A DNA stretch of 64,000 bases from an uncultured Pelagibacteraceae bacterium (GTDB lineage: Bacteria > Pseudomonadota > Alphaproteobacteria > Pelagibacterales > AG-422-B15). Below the pieces are notes generated by a model. It saw nothing but the letters and a program-made list of their open reading frames with translations, was not told the origin of the DNA and ran no database searches. Where the stretch lies: positions 1 through 64,000 of the forward strand of contig CACCCN010000003.1 in the NCBI GenBank assembly GCA_902544525.1, given 5' to 3'. The translations under genes were made by a program, and so were the position numbers. How positions within the stretch are numbered: position 1 is the stretch's first letter; each line of letters starts with the position of its first letter. Of the stretch, positions 1 to 8,370 are shown piece after piece.

Positions 1-606
1 GATCATGATGCAGATGTAACTAGCGTACCAATCATGCCATCAGGTTTATTCAAACAATTAAGACAATCAATTCCAAAAGATGCAGCAGTTACATTAGATG
101 CTGGAACTATGTGCTTACAACTAACAGATGCACTTAATTTTTACCAAACAAAAAGCTTATTCACCCCCCTAGACTTTGGTCTTGTAGGTTTTTCTTATCC
201 TGCGGGGTTAGGTATAAAGCTCGCTGCTCCAGAGCGACCAGTAATTTCTTTTCATGGTGATGGTGGGATGTCTATGGTTATTCCCGAACTATCAACTGCA
301 ATTGAAAATAATATTAATACTGTAACATGTGTTATGAACAATGGTACTTGGGGAGCTGAAGCCGCCTATCAAAAGGATTTCTTTGACGGTCGATTTATTG
401 GTGCACATATTACGACTCCTGAATTTGATAAGGTTGCTGAGCTATATGGGTGCAAAGGAATTAAGGTTGAAAAAGCTAATGAAATTGGAGATGCTATTCA
501 AGCAGGATTAGAGGCTGAATGTCCAACAGTAATCGATGTTAAATGTTCTCCAGATGCTTTATATTCTTTCAGGCAAGACTCATTTAAACATAAAGTTAAA
601 CAGTAG
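1..606 (+). CDS. Thiamine-diphosphate-dependent enzyme, C-terminal part (5' end outside window)
   Basis: The reading frame is open from the first base, so only the C-terminal ~200 residues of a roughly 550-residue enzyme are present. The visible part is the pyrophosphate-binding domain: GDGG followed about 25 residues later by NNGTWGAE, the GDG...NN signature that binds Mg-thiamine diphosphate. The NNxxWGAE stretch followed by DRF/GRFIG-type residues recalls sulfoacetaldehyde acetyltransferase (Xsc) and acetolactate-synthase-like decarboxylases; the exact reaction cannot be fixed from this fragment. It heads a tight operon with a DUF1185 protein, an alpha/beta hydrolase and an aldehyde dehydrogenase, so a 2-oxo acid decarboxylase or acyl-transfer step giving an aldehyde or acyl product is plausible (inference). 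Confidence 0.85.
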   Translation, partial: DHDADVTSVPIMPSGLFKQLRQSIPKDAAVTLDAGTMCLQLTDALNFYQTKSLFTPLDFGLVGFSYPAGLGIKLAAPERPVISFHGDGGMSMVIPELSTAIENNINTVTCVMNNGTWGAEAAYQKDFFDGRFIGAHITTPEFDKVAELYGCKGIKVEKANEIGDAIQAGLEAECPTVIDVKCSPDALYSFRQDSFKHKVKQ

Positions 607-615
607 GACTAAATT

Positions 616-1197
616 ATGACACTTGAAATCAGGAAAATGTGTAAGTTTGTAGACACCACTTACATTGAAGATTTTAAAAAATGTGATGAGCCAGTAGAGT
701 TAATTTCAGTTGCAGCGGTCATCACAAACCCTTGGGTTGATCAAGGCTATGTTGAAGACTTGAAGCCTGCAATCTTAGATATCGCCCCTCAACTTGGTGA
801 TTTTTTAGTTGGTGAACTATTAAACGAAATAGGATCTCCTGATAAAGTTTTAGCTTATGGTAAGGCAAGTATGACAGGTATGCGTGGTAGTATTCAGCAT
901 GCAAGTGCTTTAATTCATACCCTGCATTTTGGTAATAAGTTTCGAGATGCTGTAGGAGGCACCTCTTATCTTTCTTTTACAAATGTCCGTGGGTTAGCCG
1001 CATCAAAAATGTCTATTCCAATGATGCATAAAACAGATCCTGGATTAAGACAGTTTTACTTAACTCACGAGTTTACGATTCATGATGCGCCCGGTCCCGC
1101 AGAGTTGGTTATTGCAATAGGTGCAAGTACAACTCCACAAGCTCATCATCGTATTGGAAATCGTTATGAAGATGAAAAGGAAATGGGACTAAAGTAA
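616..1197 (+). CDS. Amino acid synthesis family protein (DUF1185, PF06684)
   Basis: 193 residues, the normal length for this single-domain family. Recognised from the LISVAAVITNPW start of the domain, the glycine-rich AYGKASMTGMRGSIQHASA segment and the C-terminal GASTTPQAHHRIGNR stretch. The family's biochemical role is not established to my knowledge, and the name 'amino acid synthesis' is historical. It starts 9 bases after the thiamine-diphosphate enzyme and is followed 3 bases later by a hydrolase gene, so all are surely co-transcribed. The operon company suggests a catabolic helper or an enzyme acting on an intermediate of the same pathway (inference). Confidence 0.8.
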   Translation: MTLEIRKMCKFVDTTYIEDFKKCDEPVELISVAAVITNPWVDQGYVEDLKPAILDIAPQLGDFLVGELLNEIGSPDKVLAYGKASMTGMRGSIQHASALIHTLHFGNKFRDAVGGTSYLSFTNVRGLAASKMSIPMMHKTDPGLRQFYLTHEFTIHDAPGPAELVIAIGASTTPQAHHRIGNRYEDEKEMGLK

Positions 1198-1200
1198 TTC

Positions 1201-1992
1201 ATGTCATTTCATGAAGGTCTTGATGATCTAGGAACATATTATCAAATTCGTAAAGTAGACGGCACAACCCCTATTCTTTTTATTCATGGAGTTGGTCTTG
1301 ATCATAGTATGTGGTCACCACAGACAGATTTTTTTAAAAATCAAACCACGATTGTTTACGATCTAATTGGTCATGGATATTCAACATGCACTCAACATGA
1401 AGTTAATTTTGAAGATTTTTCCTTTCAAATTGAAAGCTTGTTACAAATTTTAAGAATTCAAAAAGTTATAATCATCGGTTTCAGTTTAGGAGGATTAATT
1501 GCGGCTCATTTTTCTTCAACTAGAAAGCACTACGCTTTAAAAACAGTTTTGTTTGGAACTATTTTTAATCGAACGGATGAGCAACAAAAAAAAGCTGTAG
1601 AACGATTTATCAATGTTAAAGAAACATATCTAAATGCTCCACAACAATTAGACCGCTGGTTCAACCAAGGTTACTTATCAAGCCATCCTGATATAGCAGA
1701 AAAAATTGCAAATATATTAAACAATAATAATCATAATGATTTTTTAAAATCATATAAATTATTTGCGCATTTTGAGGATAAGTTAATTGAATTTAAGCAA
1801 ATTGAGGCTGAAACTCTTGTGTGTACAGCTAAAGGAGATGTAGGATCAACTCCTGATATGACTAATCAATTGGGCGAGATTATTAGTAATAGCAAAGTTA
1901 TTATTTTTGATCAGGGAAAACATATGGTCGGAATTGAATGTGCTGAGGAAGTGAATAGAGTGTTTAGTAATTTTATTGAAGGAAAATTATGA
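1201..1992 (+). CDS. Alpha/beta hydrolase (enol-lactonase-like)
   Basis: 263 residues with a complete alpha/beta-hydrolase layout: HGVGLDHSMW oxyanion-hole region near residue 29, nucleophile elbow GFSLGG (Ser near residue 96), an acid in the AKGDVGSTPDM segment, and catalytic His in GKHMVGIE near the C terminus. The overall pattern resembles 3-oxoadipate enol-lactonase and other C-C or ester hydrolases, but the substrate cannot be read. Its stop codon overlaps the ATG of the following aldehyde dehydrogenase (ATGA), indicating translational coupling. In context it probably hydrolyses a lactone, ester or thioester intermediate of the operon's pathway. Confidence 0.85.
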   Translation: MSFHEGLDDLGTYYQIRKVDGTTPILFIHGVGLDHSMWSPQTDFFKNQTTIVYDLIGHGYSTCTQHEVNFEDFSFQIESLLQILRIQKVIIIGFSLGGLIAAHFSSTRKHYALKTVLFGTIFNRTDEQQKKAVERFINVKETYLNAPQQLDRWFNQGYLSSHPDIAEKIANILNNNNHNDFLKSYKLFAHFEDKLIEFKQIEAETLVCTAKGDVGSTPDMTNQLGEIISNSKVIIFDQGKHMVGIECAEEVNRVFSNFIEGKL

Positions 1993-3467
1993 GCTTAATT
2001 GATTACGAAATGTATATTGATGGAAGTTTTGTCAATTCTGAAAATAATCATCGATTTGAAAGTTTAAACCCAGAAGATAATAAACCTTGGGCAACATTTC
2101 CAGATGCCTCAGAAAATGATGTTGAGCGTTCGGTTCAATCTGCAAAAAAAGCTTTTAAAAATGGTTGGTCAAAAACGTCTGTTGCTGAAAGAGCAAAATA
2201 TTTAAGAGCGATTGGCGATAAGATGTTTGAAAATGCTGAGTTACTTGGCCGGGCTGAGTCCATTGATAGCGGCAAACTGCTGAAAGAAACAAAATTTCAA
2301 TCGGAATATATGAAGGAGTATTTTTATTATTATGCTGACTTAGTAGAAAGTATGAATAATGAAATAGCCATTTCAAATATTGATAAACCTAATATGGAAG
2401 TGGTTGAGATCAGAGAACCAATAGGTGTGATTGCATGCATTATACCTTGGAACTCGCAAATGTTTTTAATGGCAACAAAAGTAGCCCCAGCTTTAGCTGC
2501 TGGTAATACGGTAGTTATAAAATCATCAGAATTAGCTCCAGCACCATTAATCGAATTTGCAAAATTAGTCCATGATACTGGTCTGCCCAAAGGTGTAATT
2601 AATATTATAAGTGGTGGCGCTGATGTTGGTCGGCTTTTGACATCACATAAAGACATTGGAAAAATATTATTCACGGGAGGAACTGCAACAGCTTCCCATG
2701 TAATAAGAAATTCAGCAGAAAATTATGCATCACTCACATTAGAATTAGGGGGAAAGTCTCCTGTTATTGTCTTTGATGATGCAGATACTGAAAATGCATT
2801 AAACAATATTACTACAGCAATTTTTTCTGGAAACGGTTGTAGCTGTATTGCAGGATCTGTTTTAGTATTACAGGATACAATCTATGATACATTCCTTGCG
2901 CAGTTAACGGAGCGAGCAAAAAAAATAAAGTTAGGTTCACCATTAAATGATGATTCACAAATGGGTCCGTTGAATAATGACAAACAAGTTGAATTTATTG
3001 AAAAAAATATAAAGTTATCGGTTGAACAAGGCGCAAAAGTTATTTGTGGAGGTACAAAAGCTCCTGAGTTCAAGGATGGTTGTTATTTCTTGCCAACAAT
3101 TATTGAATGTTCAGATCGGTCAGTTAGTACAGCCAATACTGAGCTCTTTGGACCAATTCTCTCTGTGATTAAATTTAAAACTGAAGAAGAGGCCTTAAAA
3201 ATCGCTAATGATAATGACTACGGTTTATCATCTGGAGTATTTTCAGAAGATCCAGAAAAATGTGATCGAGTAAGCAAAGAGCTTGATGCTGGAATTTGTT
3301 TTAAAAACTGCTATCGATTTATTTCCTATGCCGCAAGCTTTGGGGGACGAAAAAATAGTGGCTATGGACGAGAAAGTGGAGCTGATGCAATTGCTGACAT
3401 GCAAATAAAAAAAACAATTTGGACATCAAACTCTAGAGTTACTGAAGACCCTTTCAAAATTAGATAA
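1989..3467 (+). CDS. NAD(P)-dependent aldehyde dehydrogenase
   Basis: 492 residues, full length for the ALDH superfamily. Seen in the sequence: IPWNSQ cofactor-loop motif, FTGGTATA glycine motif, general-base Glu in LELGGKSP (residue 252) and catalytic Cys in CSCIAGS (residue 286). It oxidises an aldehyde to the acid in the cytoplasm. It is translationally coupled to the upstream hydrolase and closes the operon with the thiamine-diphosphate enzyme and DUF1185 protein, so the likely substrate is the aldehyde made by that enzyme. It is distinct from the second ALDH in the window, which is of the ExaC/AldB type with a DUF779 partner. Confidence 0.93.
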   Translation: MSLIDYEMYIDGSFVNSENNHRFESLNPEDNKPWATFPDASENDVERSVQSAKKAFKNGWSKTSVAERAKYLRAIGDKMFENAELLGRAESIDSGKLLKETKFQSEYMKEYFYYYADLVESMNNEIAISNIDKPNMEVVEIREPIGVIACIIPWNSQMFLMATKVAPALAAGNTVVIKSSELAPAPLIEFAKLVHDTGLPKGVINIISGGADVGRLLTSHKDIGKILFTGGTATASHVIRNSAENYASLTLELGGKSPVIVFDDADTENALNNITTAIFSGNGCSCIAGSVLVLQDTIYDTFLAQLTERAKKIKLGSPLNDDSQMGPLNNDKQVEFIEKNIKLSVEQGAKVICGGTKAPEFKDGCYFLPTIIECSDRSVSTANTELFGPILSVIKFKTEEEALKIANDNDYGLSSGVFSEDPEKCDRVSKELDAGICFKNCYRFISYAASFGGRKNSGYGRESGADAIADMQIKKTIWTSNSRVTEDPFKIR

Positions 3468-3478
3468 TAATTAAATTA

Positions 3479-4207
3479 GTGATAAGGTTCATTTTATATT
3501 TATTTTTTTTTTTAATAGTTTCTCAGAGCGTATCTTCTAAACCTCTTTATTTTGGCGCACCAAACAAAATAATTGATTGGAAAATTTCTTGCAAAAGAGT
3601 CGACCCAGGATCGATAGAGAAAGAAAAAAATAATTGGACTTTTAAAACAAGTAAAAACTATTGTTTAGGGGGGGATTGGAAACAAAGAGCAGAAATAATA
3701 TCTTATTATGCGCTTAGTCCTAAAGTAAAAGCAAAATATAATTTTGAAAGTTATTTTAGTATGAAGTCAAGCCACTGGTGGCCAAATTATAACTATCATG
3801 AAAAGTTTGATATTTTTCAAATTCATGATGGAAGAAATGGTTGTGCACCACCATTAAAAGTTAATATTCAGAAAGATGGTAAAATAAAACTAAGAGGGGA
3901 TTATAAGAAGGGTCCTGGAGAGCAATGTATATACGATATAATTAAAAGTACAGGTAGAGGTAAAACAACAATAAAGAGAGATGGTACTGAGTATAAATTA
4001 AATGTTCTACTTGATTTTGACGGCAATGGTGGCTTCAAGGTAAAAGTATACATTAATGATGAACATGAAGTTTCAGGTGAATATAAATTTAAAGAAGGAC
4101 AAGGCTATATTAAGTCAAGATATTTTGCATTTAAACATGGTGTATATTCTGCGAATATATTTCCATATGTTTTGAACTCAGTAATGAAAATGGAAAGAAT
4201 TAAATAG
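3479..4207 (+). CDS. Secreted jelly-roll protein, possible polysaccharide lyase (PF14099-like)
   Basis: 242 residues starting with GTG. An N-terminal hydrophobic segment (about residues 3-18, rich in F/L/I) ending in SVSS looks like a Sec signal peptide, so the protein is exported. The mature part has beta-rich features of heparin-lyase-I/PL20-type jelly rolls: KQRAEI near the front, then KFDIFQIHDGR, a CAPPLKVNIQ segment and closing LDFDGNGGFKVKVYINDE. Paired cysteines could form disulfides. The assignment rests on motif resemblance only; another carbohydrate-binding or concanavalin-like fold is possible. It starts 11 bases after the aldehyde dehydrogenase but its function need not be linked. 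Its end overlaps the convergent neighbour by 8 bases. Confidence 0.55.
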   Translation: MIRFILYLFFFLIVSQSVSSKPLYFGAPNKIIDWKISCKRVDPGSIEKEKNNWTFKTSKNYCLGGDWKQRAEIISYYALSPKVKAKYNFESYFSMKSSHWWPNYNYHEKFDIFQIHDGRNGCAPPLKVNIQKDGKIKLRGDYKKGPGEQCIYDIIKSTGRGKTTIKRDGTEYKLNVLLDFDGNGGFKVKVYINDEHEVSGEYKFKEGQGYIKSRYFAFKHGVYSANIFPYVLNSVMKMERIK

Positions 4208-4829
4208 AAAAATTCTTTGAATTTTTTCTTAAGTCGTCTGTGACATGTTTCCATTTTAATATCATTGAGTTTAAAACTATGTCCCGGTCTTGAACTTTTA
4301 ATTCGTCTGCAATTGGTGCAAAACGATATAGTGTTTCAGAACTATTTTTAAAAGGTTCATTCGTAAAGTACTTATCAATGTCCATTGCATTGAGTCTGCC
4401 TTTAAAATGTTCAATTGCCTTTAGTTTTTTATCTTCAGGTAATTTTAAATTCTGATCAGTGGAAATAATATTGGCAAATATATCTTCCATATAACCTTTA
4501 ATAAATATCCCCCTCTCAGCAGACATGTATGAGGTGGTATATAAGGCAAAATCTTCAAGTGCCGCTAAGTATATTTCGACTTTAGCCATGTTTACTGATG
4601 CAAGAAATTGTTCGTCATTAAAGTGTGATACGTATCTGCTGCCGATTCGAGTTTTGAGGTAGCCAAACAATGTTGCTTGTGAAATATAAGCAGATTGCTG
4701 CTGCATAAATCTTGATAGATCGGCTGTGGATGAAATTGTTTTAACTTTAAATAAGGCCGTTTTAAAAGGAACTAAAAACCTTATGTAGTCTAAAAAATCT
4801 GCTAAAGCTACTTTAAGTTTTTCTCTCAT
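4200..4829 (-). CDS. Conserved hypothetical protein, 209 aa
   Basis: No family recognised. The protein looks soluble, helical and charged, without a signal peptide or membrane segment. Notable stretches are an aromatic-rich middle (ATLFGYLKTRIGSRYV and ALEDFALYTTSYM) and a polar C terminus. Codon use and AT content match its neighbours. It is transcribed away from the symporter operon that starts 100 bases further on, so the two share a divergent promoter region. The intact 209-codon frame and divergent arrangement support a real gene; no function is proposed. Confidence 0.7.
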   Translation of the reverse strand: MREKLKVALADFLDYIRFLVPFKTALFKVKTISSTADLSRFMQQQSAYISQATLFGYLKTRIGSRYVSHFNDEQFLASVNMAKVEIYLAALEDFALYTTSYMSAERGIFIKGYMEDIFANIISTDQNLKLPEDKKLKAIEHFKGRLNAMDIDKYFTNEPFKNSSETLYRFAPIADELKVQDRDIVLNSMILKWKHVTDDLRKNSKNFSI

Positions 4830-4929
4830 ACTGTTGATAAATCAATAAATTTTAGTAGTAATTTGTTATGGTATTTTAGCACTAATCAGCTACCATTTTA
4901 TATTAAATAATAATTAAGGGGAGTTAATT

Positions 4930-5184
4930 ATGGATAATAGAGCTCAGCATTGGGCCGACACCAAGAAACTAATGTTTAAAACATTAGGTATTTGGTTTGT
5001 CTTCTCAATACTAATTCATTTATTTGCTGGTGCCCTCAATGGATCAAGCTTTCTAGGCTTTCCATTAGGATATTACATGGCTGCTCAGGGATCGTTGATA
5101 GTATTTGTCATTACGATTTTTTGGTCTACCACTCAGCAAGAAAAAATAGATGAAAAGCACGGTGTTGCCGAGGAGGATCAGTAA
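4930..5184 (+). CDS. Sodium/solute symporter small subunit (DUF4212)
   Basis: 84 residues with two predicted transmembrane helices (about residues 17-36 and 48-65) separated by a short loop with FLGFPLGYYMAAQGS, the hallmark of DUF4212 small subunits. A good Shine-Dalgarno (aggggagtt) precedes the ATG. The stop codon abuts the start of the large symporter subunit. This pairing is typical of the VC_2705-type sodium:substrate symporters, where the small protein is thought to be a partner of the transporter. It sits in the inner membrane. Confidence 0.9.
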   Translation: MDNRAQHWADTKKLMFKTLGIWFVFSILIHLFAGALNGSSFLGFPLGYYMAAQGSLIVFVITIFWSTTQQEKIDEKHGVAEEDQ

Positions 5185-7002
5185 ATGTTTAAAGGAAATT
5201 TCATAGACAATTTACCGAAAATCTACGGTCTTTATACCGGTGGTTTTTTTATATTTGTTATACTTATGGCAATACTCGAGCAAGCTGGAGTATCTGCTTC
5301 AACAATAGGGATACTATTTGTTGCATTTACTATTGTAATATATGCAGCAATTGGGTTTTTATCCCGAACAATGCAGACTGATGCATACTATGTGGCTGGT
5401 CGCGAAGTACCAACTGTGTTCAACGGTATGGCTACGGCAGCAGACTGGATGTCAGGAGCTTCGTTTGTGGCAATGGCTGGAGGAATTTTCTTCGGTGGTC
5501 ACAGCTACCTCGCATTTCTAGTTGGATGGACCGGTGGCTACGTACTTGTATCTTCATTAATGGCGCCGTACTTACGTAAATTTGGTTGTTACACAGTTCC
5601 TGATTTCATAGGAACACGTTATGGTGGAAATACAGCTAGGTTTTTAGCTGTTGTTGTACTTGTGTTAGCTTCATTTACTTACGTGACTGCACAGATTAAT
5701 GCAACTGGTACGATCGCTGCGCGTGCACTTCAAATTCCATTTGAAATTGGAGTTTGGTTTGGACTACTTGGAATTTTACTTTGCTCAATGCTTGGTGGAA
5801 TGAGAGCGGTAACATGGACGCAAGTTGCTCAGTACATTGTTTTGATTATTGCATATTTACTACCAGTGTTCTGGATGAGTAATGCTTTAGACTTTGGTTT
5901 AATTCCTCAGTTCTCTTATGGAGCTGCAGTTGAAAGAATTAGTGAGCTAGAGAAAATGCATGGCTTAGGTACTGCAGCAACAGAGTCATTTGCTGGTCTG
6001 AGAATTCTGTCAACTCCACATTCTGATGTGGCTGCGGGTGGAATGGCATCTTGGAAATTTATTTCATTAGCTTTATGTATGATGTTAGGAACTTGTTCTC
6101 TACCACATATCTTAATGAGATACTTTACTACGCCTTCAGTTAAAGCAGCTCGTAAATCAGTCGCATGGTCTTTACTATTTATTTTCTTGTTGTATTTTAC
6201 AGCGCCGGCATTAGCGACGCTTTCAAAAATACAAATGTTAGATCCAAATCTAGCTACGGGAATAATTGGCAAGGCTTTCTCAGAAGTTCAATCACTTGAT
6301 TGGATTCAAAACTGGTCAAACGTTGGAATGTTAGCGATTTCTGACAGTAACGGTGATGGAATACTCCAATTGAATGAGTTCTTTATGAGAGCTGATATCG
6401 TTGTGTTGGCAACACCAGAGATTGCTGGATTACCTTATGTAATCTCAGGACTAGTTGCTGCCGGTGGTATGGCTGCCGCGATGAGTACAGCAGATGGATT
6501 GCTTCTAGCAATTTCAAACAGCTTAAGTCATGACATGTACTACAAAATTATCGATCCTTCAGCAGACACAAGAAAACGTTTAATCGTTGCGCGTGTTCTA
6601 TTGATCGCAATTGGTGCCGCAGGTGCCTTTGTTGCTTCAATGAAGTTGACGAGTATTTTGGGTGCAGTGGCATGGGCATTTGATTTTGCAATGTCAGGCT
6701 TATTCTTCCCAATTGTTCTTGGAATATGGTGGAAGCGAGCAAATCGACAAGGTGCAATAGCCGGGATGTTCTTTGGATTAGTTAGTGGAACAGCATACTT
6801 ATACTATGTTGGACCAAAGTTTATGGCAATGGAGCCATGGCTAGGTATTGACCACTTACGATTTGGAATCATCGGTGCGTCTGTCAGTCTGGTAGCTATG
6901 GTTGTCGTAACATTGATGACTGAAGAGCCAGATGAGGCAACTCAAAAAATGGTTGACGATCTTCGCGTTCCAGCGGGTGATACAATCATTGCTCAAAAAT
7001 AA
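5185..7002 (+). CDS. Sodium/solute symporter large subunit (SSS family, VC_2705-like)
   Basis: 605 residues with about 13 hydrophobic helices, characteristic of the sodium:solute symporter family related to acetate permease ActP. Seen: YYVAGREVPTVFNGMATAADWMSGASF near the N terminus, GYVLVSSLMAPYLRKFG, and AAGGMAAAMSTADGLLLAISNSLSHD, the conserved sodium-site helix region. A 12-residue loop at residues 387-398 (DSNGDGILQLNE) has the spacing of an EF-hand calcium loop; such an insertion is, as I recall, present in this subfamily. The substrate is unknown; small carboxylates are common in relatives. It directly follows its DUF4212 partner, and a strong hairpin lies just downstream. Confidence 0.92.
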   Translation: MFKGNFIDNLPKIYGLYTGGFFIFVILMAILEQAGVSASTIGILFVAFTIVIYAAIGFLSRTMQTDAYYVAGREVPTVFNGMATAADWMSGASFVAMAGGIFFGGHSYLAFLVGWTGGYVLVSSLMAPYLRKFGCYTVPDFIGTRYGGNTARFLAVVVLVLASFTYVTAQINATGTIAARALQIPFEIGVWFGLLGILLCSMLGGMRAVTWTQVAQYIVLIIAYLLPVFWMSNALDFGLIPQFSYGAAVERISELEKMHGLGTAATESFAGLRILSTPHSDVAAGGMASWKFISLALCMMLGTCSLPHILMRYFTTPSVKAARKSVAWSLLFIFLLYFTAPALATLSKIQMLDPNLATGIIGKAFSEVQSLDWIQNWSNVGMLAISDSNGDGILQLNEFFMRADIVVLATPEIAGLPYVISGLVAAGGMAAAMSTADGLLLAISNSLSHDMYYKIIDPSADTRKRLIVARVLLIAIGAAGAFVASMKLTSILGAVAWAFDFAMSGLFFPIVLGIWWKRANRQGAIAGMFFGLVSGTAYLYYVGPKFMAMEPWLGIDHLRFGIIGASVSLVAMVVVTLMTEEPDEATQKMVDDLRVPAGDTIIAQK

Positions 7003-7020
7003 TAGTTAACTCTAAATAAC

Positions 7021-7046
7021 CAAGGGTGGATTTATATCCACCCTTG
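7021..7046 (+). terminator. Stem-loop after the symporter operon
   Basis: A perfect 11-base-pair inverted repeat (CAAGGGTGGAT / ATCCACCCTTG) with a four-base TTAT loop begins 18 bases after the symporter stop codon. It has no strong T run after it, so it may act as a weak or Rho-assisted terminator, or as a 3' mRNA-stabilising hairpin that keeps the following gene at lower expression. Confidence 0.65.
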
Positions 7047-7061
7047 AGTTAACATCATTGC

Positions 7062-7394
7062 ATGCATATCAGCATACTAATCATAGACTATATACTTGGT
7101 GTTATTATGTGGACTCTGATCGGCAGATCAGCAATGAATATATTTCTTCCTGAGAATTCATCTTTCTTTTTTATGCGAGTATTTGTTAAATACACAAACC
7201 CTGTAATAAAACTATTTAAATATGTAACGCCAAGTTTTATTGTTCAGCCACTTGTACCGCTATTTATTGCCTGGTTTTTCTATATGTTTAGATTCTATTT
7301 CATGCCTTATGTATTGGGTTATTCTGTTATGGGTATGCTATCATTTCCTTTAGAAAGTGAAATTGCCGGCATGATCTATCAACTATTTAATTAG
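7062..7394 (+). CDS. Small multi-spanning membrane protein, YggT-like
   Basis: 110 residues, very hydrophobic, with about three membrane segments (residues ~5-25, ~63-82, ~85-103). The order of a first helix ending in GRSAMNIF, a polar [17 protein letters not shown] stretch and a second hydrophobic half resembles the YggT family layout (helix, TxPxxxxxxxxxP-type loop, helix). That is a resemblance, not a firm assignment. It lies just past the symporter hairpin and may be read through from it. No catalytic motif is visible. Confidence 0.65.
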   Translation: MHISILIIDYILGVIMWTLIGRSAMNIFLPENSSFFFMRVFVKYTNPVIKLFKYVTPSFIVQPLVPLFIAWFFYMFRFYFMPYVLGYSVMGMLSFPLESEIAGMIYQLFN

Positions 7395-7437
7395 TTCTTT
7401 ACTTAGGACTGAACAAACCTATATTCATGCTACAATT

Positions 7438-8370
7438 ATGACGGATAAATTAATTTCAATTCAAAACTTATCTAAAACCTACAATGATAGTTTTCAGGCT
7501 TTAAAAAATGTAAGTCTCGACATTAATAAAGGTGAAATATTTGCACTCTTAGGACCAAATGGTGCGGGTAAAACTACTCTAATTAATATTATATGTGGCT
7601 TAGTCAGACCATCTTCAGGATCTGTTATGGTCAATGGCGCGGATATCATAAAAGATTATAAAATAACAAGATCTCAAATTGGATTGGTTCCTCAAGAGCT
7701 AACGCTAGAGCAGTTTGAGACTGTTTTCCAGAATGTTTCATACACGCGAGGTCTTTATGGTAAATCTGGAAATCCAACCTATATTGAAAAAGTCCTTAGA
7801 GATTTAAGTTTATGGGATAAAAAGAAAACTAGACTTGGACAGCTTTCAGGAGGCATGAAACGAAGAGTCCTGATTGCTAAAGCATTGTCTCATGAACCTT
7901 CTGTATTATTTCTCGATGAGCCTACCGCTGGCGTAGATGTTGAGTTAAGACAAGATATGTGGCGTATTGTTGAAAATTTGCGACAAACTGGAGTAACTAT
8001 AATTTTAACAACACACTATATTGAAGAGGCTGAAGCTATAGCTGATCGAGTTGGGGTTATTGATAACGGTGAAATGATAGTAGTTGACGAAAAAGATGCT
8101 TTAATTAGTAAAATGGGTCAGAAAAAATTGATAATCCAGCTGCATGAAAAAGTTACAAATTTACCTGAAGAATTATCGAGTTATGAATTAGAATTAGCAG
8201 CAGATGGCTTATCATTATCATATTCTTATGATGCTAAATCTAGCCAAACTGGAATTACTAATTTGTTACAAAAAATTAAAGATTCAGGTATGAAATTAAG
8301 CGATTTAAAAACTGAGCAAGGAACGCTGGAAGACATATTTGTGAGTCTTGTTAATAAGGAAAAGAAATGA
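7438..8370 (+). CDS. ABC transporter ATP-binding protein (CcmA/multidrug export type)
   Basis: 310 residues. Walker [10 protein letters not shown] lies at residues 39-47, the signature LSGGM at 136-140, Walker [12 protein letters not shown] at about 157-167, and the switch His in [14 protein letters not shown]. The C-terminal ~80 residues form the accessory domain usual for exporters of the DrrA/CcmA/NodI class. Its stop overlaps the ATG of the permease gene (ATGA), so the two make a heteromeric exporter in the inner membrane. The exported substrate is unknown; drugs, polysaccharide or lipid-like compounds are all known for the class. Confidence 0.93.
   Translation: MTDKLISIQNLSKTYNDSFQALKNVSLDINKGEIFALLGPNGAGKTTLINIICGLVRPSSGSVMVNGADIIKDYKITRSQIGLVPQELTLEQFETVFQNVSYTRGLYGKSGNPTYIEKVLRDLSLWDKKKTRLGQLSGGMKRRVLIAKALSHEPSVLFLDEPTAGVDVELRQDMWRIVENLRQTGVTIILTTHYIEEAEAIADRVGVIDNGEMIVVDEKDALISKMGQKKLIIQLHEKVTNLPEELSSYELELAADGLSLSYSYDAKSSQTGITNLLQKIKDSGMKLSDLKTEQGTLEDIFVSLVNKEKK

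Noticed and set aside
2330-2674. 114-codon minus-strand frame inside the first aldehyde dehydrogenase
   Set aside because: Antisense shadow of a clearly coding region; no ribosome binding site and no protein features.
7021-7046. Riboswitch or regulatory leader for the next gene
   Set aside because: It is a simple single hairpin right after the symporter stop codon, with none of the conserved core of a known riboswitch; a 3'-end stem-loop explains it.
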